From CAXMST01 sp032122625 (lineage in GTDB: Bacteria > Actinomycetota > Thermoleophilia > Solirubrobacterales > 70-9): DNA of 9,817 bases. Below the pieces are notes generated by a model. The model was not told the DNA's origin. It was given only the letters and a program-made list of their open reading frames with translations, and did not search any database. Numbering within the stretch: the first letter of the stretch is position 1; each line of letters opens with the position of its first letter. Made by a program: the position numbers and the translations under genes. The DNA is taken from positions 1 to 9,817 of the forward strand of contig JAQBGG010000047.1 of NCBI GenBank assembly GCA_032122625.1. The letters are read 5' to 3'. Positions 1 through 6,199 of this stretch are shown here, one piece after another.

Positions 1-16
1 CCCTCGCCGCGCGGCG

Positions 17-22
17 TAATCT
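17..22 (+). promoter_or_regulatory. Candidate -10 box (TAATCT) placed for a leaderless transcript
   Basis: TAATCT fits the TANNNT -10 pattern of actinobacterial housekeeping promoters and ends six bases before the ATG at 29, so transcription would begin at or next to the start codon. No Shine-Dalgarno can fit between this box and ATG 29, which agrees with leaderless initiation. The -35 region would lie outside the window, so the call rests on one hexamer and its spacing. The box also contains the in-frame stop TAA (17-19), which makes ATG 29 the most upstream possible start. Confidence 0.4.
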
Positions 23-28
23 CAAGCG

Positions 29-1387
29 ATGGAGGCCGACCGGATGCACGCTTGGGGCCCGGAGAGCGAGGCGCTGGCGGCCCGGGTGCTGGACTGGTCG
101 TTGCGGCGGATGCGCGCCGACCCGGCGGACCTCAACAGCCCGCGAAGCGAGGCCGAGCTGGCGGCGGGCCTTGGTGACCCGATCACCCCAGACGGCGTCG
201 GCGAGGAGCGGGCCTTCGAGCTGTTCAGCGAGGTGATTGCACCCAGCTGCCTGAACTGCGGTCACCCCCGCTACCTGGGCTTCGTCCCCTACGCGCCCAC
301 GAACGCGGCAACCGTCTTCGACCTCGCGGTGTCGGCGTCCGGGATCTTCGCCGACTGGTGGCTTGAGGGCTCCGGCGCGATCTTCGCCGAAAACCAGGCT
401 TTGCGCTGGATCGCCGACCTCACGGGTTTGCCGGCCAGCGCGGGGGGCGTCTTCGTGAGCGGCGGGACGCAGGGCAATCTGAACGGCCTGTTCGTTGCCC
501 GCGAGGCGGCGCGGGCCCGCAGCGGGAAACGCGCGCAGGAGGCCGTTGCGTTGTGCAGCGGCGCCCATTCCTCGCTCCGGTTGGTGGCTCGAGTGCTCGA
601 CCTCGATGTGGTCGATGTCGAGGCGGACGAGCGCGGGCGGATGACGGGGGCGGCCCTTGCGGAGGCCCTTGCGAGCACGGAGCTGAACGCGATCGCGGTC
701 GGCGCCACGGCCGGGAGCACGAACCTGGGGATCGTCGACGACCTCTCGGGGGTCGCGGCGCTGTGCGAGCGCGACGGCCTCTGGCTTCACGTCGATGGGG
801 CCTACGGCGGGGCCGCCCTGGTCGAGCCCTCGGCGCGACCGTTGTTCGACGGGATCGAGCGAGCCGACTCGTTCGTTGTCGACCCCCACAAGTGGCTGTT
901 CGCGTCGCTCGATTGCGCCGCACTCCTCTACCGCGACAGCTCCGTCGCCCGACTGGTGAACACGCAACAGGCAGAGTACCTCGAGGTACTCGACGGCGAC
1001 CCGGAGTGGAACGCGTCCGATCTGGCGATCCACATGACCCGGCGGGCGCGCGGTCTGCCGCTCTGGTTCTCGCTCGCCGCCCATGGAACGGCGGCGTACG
1101 GGCGGGCGGTCGCCCACGGGCTGTGGCTCGCCCGCCAGGCCGCCAAGCTGATCGAGAGCTCGCCGATCCTGGAGTTGGCGATGCAGCCCGAGCTCTCGGT
1201 CGTCGTCTTCCGGCGCCTGGGCTGGGGGCCCGAGGACTACAAGCGCTGGTCGACCGAGCAGCTGGAGGGTGGGCTGACGCTCACCGTGCCCACGGTCCTC
1301 GCTGAGGAGACGCTGCTGCGCTTCTGCTTCATCAATCCGCAGACGACCGACGCCGACATCGGCGCTGTGCTCGACTCCCTGGTGTGA
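29..1387 (+). CDS. PLP-dependent group II decarboxylase-like protein (aromatic amino acid / glutamate decarboxylase fold)
   Basis: A 452-residue cytosolic fold-type I PLP enzyme of the group II decarboxylase superfamily (DDC/GAD-like), which usually decarboxylates amino acids to amines; the substrate cannot be told from sequence. Visible landmarks: the substrate-side motif HPRYLGF near residue 89, the phosphate-binding SGGTQGN (144-150), His180 in GAHSS where family members stack a histidine on the cofactor, Asp256 in HVDGAYGG (pyridine nitrogen contact), and the Schiff-base Lys288 in DPHKWLF. The C-terminal FINPQTTDADI is typical of the family, and the length is normal. Start is ambiguous: ATG 29 follows an in-frame TAA (17-19) and suits leaderless translation, while ATG 44 (Met6) has a GGAGG at 31-35 with 8-base spacing. 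The gene stands alone and is followed by a hairpin. Many relatives are annotated only as 'aspartate aminotransferase family'; decarboxylation is inferred. Confidence 0.9.
   Translation: MEADRMHAWGPESEALAARVLDWSLRRMRADPADLNSPRSEAELAAGLGDPITPDGVGEERAFELFSEVIAPSCLNCGHPRYLGFVPYAPTNAATVFDLAVSASGIFADWWLEGSGAIFAENQALRWIADLTGLPASAGGVFVSGGTQGNLNGLFVAREAARARSGKRAQEAVALCSGAHSSLRLVARVLDLDVVDVEADERGRMTGAALAEALASTELNAIAVGATAGSTNLGIVDDLSGVAALCERDGLWLHVDGAYGGAALVEPSARPLFDGIERADSFVVDPHKWLFASLDCAALLYRDSSVARLVNTQQAEYLEVLDGDPEWNASDLAIHMTRRARGLPLWFSLAAHGTAAYGRAVAHGLWLARQAAKLIESSPILELAMQPELSVVVFRRLGWGPEDYKRWSTEQLEGGLTLTVPTVLAEETLLRFCFINPQTTDADIGAVLDSLV
31..35 (+). promoter_or_regulatory. Shine-Dalgarno GGAGG for alternative start at 44
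   Basis: GGAGG lies inside the first codons of the longer reading and 8 bases before the in-frame ATG at 44. If that ATG is used, the protein loses only five residues (MEADR). This site competes with the leaderless interpretation of ATG 29. Confidence 0.4.
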
Positions 1388-1393
1388 TCGAGA

Positions 1394-1411
1394 GTCGGCG
1401 CGCCGGCCGAC
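1394..1411 (+). terminator. GC-rich hairpin after the decarboxylase gene
   Basis: GTCGGC (1394-1399) pairs perfectly with GCCGAC (1406-1411) around a 6-base loop, seven bases beyond the TGA at 1385-1387. A competing outer stem, GAGTCG (1392-1397) with CGACTC (1414-1419), is also perfect. There is no T-run, so it would be a non-canonical terminator or an mRNA 3' stabiliser. It separates the decarboxylase from the next gene. Confidence 0.4.
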
Positions 1412-1440
1412 CGCGACTCACGCAATGATCCGCGGCAAGC

Positions 1441-2151
1441 GTGATCGTCTCACCACATCTGGCCAGCATCGGTTCGACCTACGAGGAGGTGGTCGTCGAC
1501 GCCGGCAACCAGCCGCTCCTGTTCATGTTGGTCGCTTTCGGGGTGACGTTCGGCGTCACCCGCTTCATCACCCACTCGATCCGTTCCGGGCGCTACTCCT
1601 GGCTCGGCAACGTCGAAGCCGGCGATACCCACATCCATCACCTCGTCTGGGGGATCGTCCTGCTCCTGATCACCGGCGTGCTGGCAATCGCGCTGCAGCC
1701 GCCGCTCGAGGTGACCGCGATCGTCTTCGGGATCGGCTCGGCGCTGACCCTCGACGAGTTCGCCCTCTGGCTGCACCTCGAGGACGTCTACTGGTCCGAG
1801 CAGGGGCGCCAATCGATTGATGCGGTGGTCGTCTTCGTGATCGTCACCGGCTTCATGCTGATCGGCGCCTATCCCCTCACGATCGGCACCGAGGGAGGCG
1901 CCGCGGACATCATCGAGCTGCTCGTCTTGCAGGCGCTCGGACTGAGCTTCGTCGTCATCTGTGGACTCAAGGGCAAGCTCTTGTGGGCCGTGTTCGGCGT
2001 CTACTTCTGGCCGGTCGGCCTGACCGGAGCGGTGCGCATCGCCAAGCCCGACTCCTGGTGGGCCCGGAACCGCTACGACGCCGCCAAGCTAGCCCGCGCC
2101 GATGAGCGATACGGCGCCGAGGCCGAGGTCCACAAGCCGGCCGACGTTTGA
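1441..2151 (+). CDS. Uncharacterised polytopic membrane protein with HIHH and DEF/HLED motifs
   Basis: A 236-residue integral membrane protein of unknown function. About six hydrophobic segments are visible, near residues 24-42, 66-84, 90-106, 123-144, 157-176 and 179-198, with a charged C-terminus (about 199-236). Polar residues cluster in and next to the membrane part: His64, His66 and His67 in THIHHLVWG, and Asp105, Glu106, His112, Glu114, Asp115 in the LTLDEF..LHLEDVYW stretch. From memory, similar actinobacterial membrane proteins keep an HIHH motif and this second stretch, so the cluster may be functional (metal or proton site), but that is inference. The GTG at 1441 is the chosen start because it includes the whole first segment; no clear Shine-Dalgarno precedes it, and ATG 1525 would remove part of the first segment. 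It overlaps the following gluQ by four bases, suggesting one transcript. Confidence 0.8.
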   Translation: MIVSPHLASIGSTYEEVVVDAGNQPLLFMLVAFGVTFGVTRFITHSIRSGRYSWLGNVEAGDTHIHHLVWGIVLLLITGVLAIALQPPLEVTAIVFGIGSALTLDEFALWLHLEDVYWSEQGRQSIDAVVVFVIVTGFMLIGAYPLTIGTEGGAADIIELLVLQALGLSFVVICGLKGKLLWAVFGVYFWPVGLTGAVRIAKPDSWWARNRYDAAKLARADERYGAEAEVHKPADV

Positions 2152-3068
2152 ACCGGGACGGCCGATATGCACCGAGCCCGAGCGGCCCTCTGCATCTCGG
2201 CAACCTCCGCACCGCGCTGCTGGCCTGGCTCTTCGCCCGAGCCGCGGAGGCGCGCTTTCTGATCCGGGTCGAGGATCTCGACCCAGACCGCTCCAAGCCC
2301 GAGCACGCCGAGAGACAACTGGCCGACCTGACGGCGCTTGGGATCGATTGGGACGACTCGCTCCCACCGCAGAGCGAGAGGCTCGAGCGCTACGAGAAGG
2401 CGATCAGCCAACTCCGATCCGAGGGGCTGATCTATGAGTGCTTCTGCACCCGGACCGAGGTCCGCGAGGCTGCATCGGCGCCCCACGGCGAGCTTCCCGA
2501 GGGTGCCTACCCCGGCACCTGCCGCGACCTCAGCGGGCCCGAGCGAGAGGCCCGCCGTGCTGCGGGGCGCCCGGCCGCCCTGCGGGTTCGCGCGGGAGCC
2601 GCGAGGATCGAATTCGAGGACCGGCTTCGCGGCCCTCAAGCGGGGATCGTCGACGACTTCGTCGTGCGACGTAACGACGGCGTGCACGGCTACCTGCTGG
2701 CGTCATCGGTGGACGACTCCGAGCAGGGGATCGGTGAGGTGGTTCGCGGCCGCGATCTGCTCGACTCGGTTCCCCGCCAGATCTGGCTCGCCGGAGCGCT
2801 CGGCCTGCCGGCGATCGAGTCGTGGGCACACGTCCCCCTGGTGATTGGGGCCGACGGCCGGCGCCTGGCCAAGCGGCACGGAGCGGTCACGCTCAGCGAC
2901 CGGCGAGAGCTCGGCGAGACGCCGGCTGAGGTCCTCGGCCTGCTCGCCTCATCGCTGGGCCTCTGCGAGGCAGGCAAAGCGATGCGCCCGCAAGACCTGC
3001 TGGCCGGATTCGAAGCCTCCTCCCTGCCCACCGAGGACGGACTCCTCGCAGCCCTCGAGCCGCAGTGA
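2148..3068 (+). CDS. gluQ: Glutamyl-Q tRNA(Asp) synthetase
   Basis: A 306-residue paralogue of the glutamyl-tRNA synthetase catalytic domain without the anticodon-binding domains, as expected for GluQ (YadB). GluQ activates glutamate without tRNA and attaches it to queuosine at position 34 of tRNA(Asp). Visible signatures: APSPSGPLHLGN (8-19) with HLGN as the HIGH equivalent, VEDLDPDR in the glutamate site region, a zinc site with Cys98, Cys100, Tyr121 and Cys125 (the CxC...Y-x3-C pattern of GluQ), the VDD pair Asp189/Asp190, and LAKRHGAVTL (Lys242) replacing KMSKS. The usual Y-x-LA-VVVDD stretch reads YLLASSVDD here, a mild variation. The start is TTG 2148 in the overlap TTGA with the previous stop, implying translational coupling; no better upstream start keeps the motif near the N-terminus. 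A shortened GltX is unlikely given the zinc pattern and length. Confidence 0.9.
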   Translation: MNRDGRYAPSPSGPLHLGNLRTALLAWLFARAAEARFLIRVEDLDPDRSKPEHAERQLADLTALGIDWDDSLPPQSERLERYEKAISQLRSEGLIYECFCTRTEVREAASAPHGELPEGAYPGTCRDLSGPEREARRAAGRPAALRVRAGAARIEFEDRLRGPQAGIVDDFVVRRNDGVHGYLLASSVDDSEQGIGEVVRGRDLLDSVPRQIWLAGALGLPAIESWAHVPLVIGADGRRLAKRHGAVTLSDRRELGETPAEVLGLLASSLGLCEAGKAMRPQDLLAGFEASSLPTEDGLLAALEPQ

Positions 3069-3070
3069 CC

Positions 3071-3076
3071 TAGGGT
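3071..3076 (+). promoter_or_regulatory. Possible -10 box (TAGGGT) upstream of the monooxygenase
   Basis: TAGGGT fits TANNNT and lies 26 bases before the ATG at 3103, leaving room for a transcription start near 3083 and the ribosome site at 3091-3097. No convincing -35 is seen in the preceding gluQ coding sequence. The gene may simply be read through from gluQ across the 34-base gap. Confidence 0.25.
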
Positions 3077-3090
3077 TCCGGGTCGGGCGA

Positions 3091-3097
3091 GAAGGAG
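3091..3097 (+). promoter_or_regulatory. Strong ribosome binding site GAAGGAG
   Basis: GAAGGAG lies five bases before ATG 3103 and decides the start of the monooxygenase. The open frame continues upstream to 2845 inside gluQ, but that extension has no family similarity and is only an out-of-frame reading of gluQ. Confidence 0.8.
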
Positions 3098-3102
3098 TCA
3101 GG

Positions 3103-4587
3103 ATGAGTCTCAACGGCAACGGAAAGCGCAGCGCCGGCAGGGTACGCGTCGGGATCGTCGGCGCCGGCTTTGGCGGCATCGGCATGGCGATCCGGCTCAA
3201 GCAGGCGGGCTTCTACGACTTCACGCTGTTCGAGCGGGGCGATTCCGTCGGCGGCGTCTGGCGCGCCAATACCTATCCCGGCGCCGCCTGCGACGTCCCC
3301 TCCCACCTCTACTCGTTCTCGTTCGCCCCGGGCCATCGCTGGACCCGCCGCTATGCGCCACAGCCGGAGATCCTCGACTACCTGAACGAGATCAGCGACG
3401 ATTTCGGCCTGCGTCCGCACCTCCAGCTCAACACCGGAGTCGAGCGAGCGAGCTTTGACCCCGAGGCCGGCGAATGGACCGTCGAGACCGACGGCGGCAC
3501 CCAGCACACCTTCGAAGCGCTGGTCACGGCCTGTGGTCAGCTGACCAACCCCGCGGTGCCGACGATCGAGGGGCTCGAGAGCTTCGAGGGCCACGTCTTC
3601 CACTCCGCCGAGTGGGATCACGAGCACGATCTCCGCGGCCGTACGGTAGCCGTGATCGGCACCGGGGCGAGCGCGATTCAGTTTGTCCCGGTGATCGCTG
3701 AGCAGGTCGCACAACTGGACATCTATCAGCGCTCGGCGCCATGGATCCTGCCCAAGGCCGACCGCGGATATCCGGCGTGGGAGCGCGAGCTGATGCGCCG
3801 TGTGCCGACCCGGGTGGCGATATCGCGTGCCGGCATGTTCGGGTTCTTCGAGCTTGCGACCTACGGCTTCACAGGCACCGACTGGCTGATGAACCCGTTC
3901 GCCAAGGTCGCCACCCGCTACCGCGAGAAGGCCGTGCCGGATCCCGAGCTGCTGGCGAAGGTCACGCCTGATTACGAGATGGGCTGCAAGCGGGTGCTGT
4001 TCACGAGCGACTGGTACCCAACCCTGGCGCGCGACAACGTCGAGTTGGTCGATGGCGGCGTCGAGCGGATCACCGCCGGTGGGGTGGTCGGCGCCAACGG
4101 CGTCGAGCGTCCGGCCGACACGATCATCTGGGGCACCGGCTTTCGGTCTCACGACTTCGTCGCACCGATGGAGATTCACGGCCTCGATGGCGCCGAGCTG
4201 AACGAGGTCTGGCGAGAGCGACCCGAGGCTTACCTGGGAACCGCGGTAGCCGGCTTCCCGAACCTCTTCGTCCTCTATGGACCGAACACGAACCACGGCT
4301 CGGGGTCGGTGCCCTACACCCTGGAGTGCCAGTACAACTACGCGATCGACGGCGTCAGGAGGCTGCGAGCCGGCGCCCGTTACCTGCAGGTCAAGCCGGA
4401 GGCCCAGAAGCGCTGGCGCGAGGAGATCGCCCGTCGCAGTGCGCCGACCCGCTGGATCAAGGGCGGCTGCACGAACTGGTACGTGAACGGCGAGGGGATC
4501 AACACCAACAACTGGGTCGGCCCGTGGCTCGAGTTCCGGCGGCGAACCGCCGAGATCGACCCCGCCGATTTCGACCTCGTCCGCTGA
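3103..4587 (+). CDS. Group B flavin monooxygenase, Baeyer-Villiger type
   Basis: A 494-residue FAD- and NADPH-dependent monooxygenase. Group B enzymes use a C4a-peroxyflavin to insert oxygen into ketones (Baeyer-Villiger) or oxidise N/S atoms. Visible: FAD Rossmann motif GAGFGG (20-25), the motif GGVWRANTYPGAACD (50-64), the type I BVMO fingerprint F161-x-G-x3-H167-x3-W171-D172, the NADPH Rossmann motif GTGASA (186-191), and WGTGF (343-347), the ATG-like motif. The fingerprint is intact, so Baeyer-Villiger activity is likely; length and the stretch around Lys-Arg in MGCKRVLFTSDWYP suggest a 4-hydroxyacetophenone/cycloketone monooxygenase-like member rather than a eukaryotic FMO. The substrate is unknown. 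The start is fixed by the strong Shine-Dalgarno; the first 13 residues are a polar Asn/Gly/Lys leader, not a signal peptide. The WS/DGAT gene follows after 70 bases, so co-transcription is possible but not shown. Confidence 0.92.
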   Translation: MSLNGNGKRSAGRVRVGIVGAGFGGIGMAIRLKQAGFYDFTLFERGDSVGGVWRANTYPGAACDVPSHLYSFSFAPGHRWTRRYAPQPEILDYLNEISDDFGLRPHLQLNTGVERASFDPEAGEWTVETDGGTQHTFEALVTACGQLTNPAVPTIEGLESFEGHVFHSAEWDHEHDLRGRTVAVIGTGASAIQFVPVIAEQVAQLDIYQRSAPWILPKADRGYPAWERELMRRVPTRVAISRAGMFGFFELATYGFTGTDWLMNPFAKVATRYREKAVPDPELLAKVTPDYEMGCKRVLFTSDWYPTLARDNVELVDGGVERITAGGVVGANGVERPADTIIWGTGFRSHDFVAPMEIHGLDGAELNEVWRERPEAYLGTAVAGFPNLFVLYGPNTNHGSGSVPYTLECQYNYAIDGVRRLRAGARYLQVKPEAQKRWREEIARRSAPTRWIKGGCTNWYVNGEGINTNNWVGPWLEFRRRTAEIDPADFDLVR

Positions 4588-4597
4588 GCCGGTAGCC

Positions 4598-4618
4598 CGC
4601 AACCCCGAGGCCGTTGCG
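4598..4618 (+). repeat. Inverted repeat plus 11-base-spaced direct repeat in the monooxygenase/WS-DGAT gap
   Basis: CGCAAC (4598-4603) and GTTGCG (4613-4618) form a perfect 6-base inverted repeat around a 9-base loop. Overlapping it, CGAGGCC occurs twice, at 4606-4612 and 4617-4623, one helical turn (11 bases) apart and directly before a TATGCT box. It could be a weak terminator for the monooxygenase or an operator at the WS/DGAT promoter; short GC-rich repeats also arise by chance. Confidence 0.3.
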
Positions 4619-4624
4619 AGGCCT

Positions 4625-4630
4625 TATGCT
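4625..4630 (+). promoter_or_regulatory. Candidate -10 box (TATGCT) for the WS/DGAT gene
   Basis: TATGCT is close to the TATAAT consensus and lies 27 bases before the GTG at 4658, consistent with a short leader that carries the AGGAAGG site. No good -35 hexamer is present at 16-18 base spacing (the region reads about ACCCCG), so it would need an activator or an extended -10 context, if real. Confidence 0.4.
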
Positions 4631-4645
4631 GCGAACGGATCCCCC

Positions 4646-4652
4646 AGGAAGG
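4646..4652 (+). promoter_or_regulatory. Ribosome binding site AGGAAGG
   Basis: AGGAAGG ends five bases before GTG 4658 and supports that codon as the start. The encoded N-terminus RRLSPLDAAWL matches the usual beginning of WS/DGAT proteins. Confidence 0.75.
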
Positions 4653-4657
4653 CTCCC

Positions 4658-6199
4658 GTGAGGCGACTTTCACCACTTGACGCAGCCTGGCTGCTGCTCG
4701 AATCCCGCGACACCCCGATGCACGTCGGGGCTCTGTTCGAGTTCACGAAGCCGCCCGGCGCCGGAGCCGGCTTCCTCTCCGAGACGCTCAAGGGGATGCG
4801 AGAGGAGCGCGCGGTACCGGCCCCATGGAACCTGAAGCTGGTCGAGGGCCCGCTCGTCGGCCCGCGACTGCCGTTGATGCGGGAGGAGAAGGACGTAGAC
4901 CTCGACCACCACGTCCGCCACTCGGCCCTCCCCCACCCCGGCGGACAGCGTGAGCTCGGGATCCTCGTCTCGCGGCTGCACAGCAACCAACTCGACCTTC
5001 ACAAGCCGCTCTGGGAAATGCACCTGGTCGAGGGACTGGAGCGCAACCGCTTCGCGATCTACATGAAGATGCACCACTCGCTGATCGACGGGGTGAGCGG
5101 CATCCGCATGATCCTCCGCACCCTGAGCCCCGACCCGGAGAAACGCGGGATGGGCGCCTTCTGGACCGTCGGAGCCGGCAAGCGGCGCCACCGCGATGAG
5201 CAGGTTCCAGCCCGCGGCCCGCTCGACGCTCTGTTCGCCACGGCCGTGGAAGGGGCCGGGGCCGCAATCGCGCTCGGCAGGGCCGGCGTCGAGCTCGGCA
5301 AGGCCTCGCTCGACGACGGTGGCCTGAGCGCGCCCTACCGGTCGCCGGACTCCGCTCTCGGGGGCCAGCTCGGAGGCCAGCGGCGGTTCGCGACCCAGCA
5401 GTACGACCTCGAGTTGATCAAGGATCTGGCCCGAGCCGCCGACTGCACGCTCAACGACATGGTCCTCTACCTCAGCTCCGCAGCGTTGCGCCGCTACCTG
5501 GGGGAGCACGGCACGATCCCCGACCGCTCACTGACCGCGGGGGTCCCGGTCAACCTCCGCGAGGCCGATGACGAGAGCACCGGCAACGCGATCGGCATGC
5601 TCGTTGCCGAGCTCGGCACCAACATCGCCGATCCGCTCGAGCGGATCGCCGCAATCAAGGCATCGACCGCCGAGGCCAAGCGCCACCAGAGTGAGCTACC
5701 GCCGGCGGCCCGCACCTCCTACACCCTGCTGTTGAACGGGCCCTACATCGCCGGGCTGATTGCGGGCCTCGGGGGCAACGCCCCGGTTCCCTTCAGCGTC
5801 GGCATCTCGAATGTTCCCGGCCCGAGCGAGACGCTGTACTTCAACGGCGCCAAGCTCGACGCCCTGTTCCCACTGTCGCTGCTGCTGCATGGCAACGCGC
5901 TCAACATCACCTGTCTGAGCTCGGCCGGAAAGCTCAACTTCGGCTTTACCGGCGCCCGCGACACGCTCCCGCACCTGCAGCGACTGGCGCTGTACATGGG
6001 TGACTCGCTCGATGAGATCACCAAGACTCTGCTGCCGAAACGCAAGCGCACCCGGAAGGCAGGTAGAGCGAAGCGGACCGCCTCGAGCAACGGCGGGAAC
6101 AAGGCCCGGGCCCCGAGGAAGCCGGCCGGCGCTTCGAAGCCGAAGCCAAAAGCGAAGGGATCGGGCGCGGGGGCGAGGGCCTCCAAGAGCTCTGGGTGA
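4658..6199 (+). CDS. Wax ester synthase / diacylglycerol acyltransferase (WS/DGAT) with Lys-rich tail
   Basis: A 513-residue acyl-CoA-dependent O-acyltransferase of the bacterial WS/DGAT family, which makes triacylglycerol and/or wax esters at the inner membrane and lipid-body surface. Visible: N-terminal LSPLDAAWLLLE, PLWEMHLVEGL before the active site, the catalytic HHSLIDG (139-145; His140 base, Asp144), VPVNLR and NAIGML in the second half, and NVPGP with the C-terminal WS_DGAT_C domain. The core ends near residue 460, the usual family length (mycobacterial Tgs1 is about 463). Beyond it is a 53-residue tail (461-513) rich in Lys/Arg/Ala/Pro/Ser/Gly with 19 basic and no acidic residues; it looks disordered. 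The GTG start is set by AGGAAGG. The stop overlaps the GST-like gene by four bases (GTGA), so the two are probably translated together. Confidence 0.93.
   Translation: MRRLSPLDAAWLLLESRDTPMHVGALFEFTKPPGAGAGFLSETLKGMREERAVPAPWNLKLVEGPLVGPRLPLMREEKDVDLDHHVRHSALPHPGGQRELGILVSRLHSNQLDLHKPLWEMHLVEGLERNRFAIYMKMHHSLIDGVSGIRMILRTLSPDPEKRGMGAFWTVGAGKRRHRDEQVPARGPLDALFATAVEGAGAAIALGRAGVELGKASLDDGGLSAPYRSPDSALGGQLGGQRRFATQQYDLELIKDLARAADCTLNDMVLYLSSAALRRYLGEHGTIPDRSLTAGVPVNLREADDESTGNAIGMLVAELGTNIADPLERIAAIKASTAEAKRHQSELPPAARTSYTLLLNGPYIAGLIAGLGGNAPVPFSVGISNVPGPSETLYFNGAKLDALFPLSLLLHGNALNITCLSSAGKLNFGFTGARDTLPHLQRLALYMGDSLDEITKTLLPKRKRTRKAGRAKRTASSNGGNKARAPRKPAGASKPKPKAKGSGAGARASKSSG

Noticed and set aside
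1425..1820. A + strand frame beginning with ATG 1425, before the membrane protein start
   Set aside because: It is out of frame with the membrane protein and its product is an arginine-rich low-complexity sequence. The only attraction is an ATG near the expected start.
2845..3102. N-terminal extension of the monooxygenase back to 2845
   Set aside because: The extension is gluQ read in another frame. The strong GAAGGAG and ATG 3103 give the expected N-terminus just before the FAD-binding motif.
3070..4602. A 510-residue open frame on the - strand across the monooxygenase
   Set aside because: It lies wholly opposite a gene with intact FAD, NADPH and BVMO motifs; its product is compositionally biased with no recognisable domain. 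Long antisense frames are expected at this GC content.
4670..5509. A 279-residue open frame on the - strand opposite WS/DGAT
   Set aside because: The + strand frame carries HHxxxDG and full-length family similarity; the antisense product resembles nothing.
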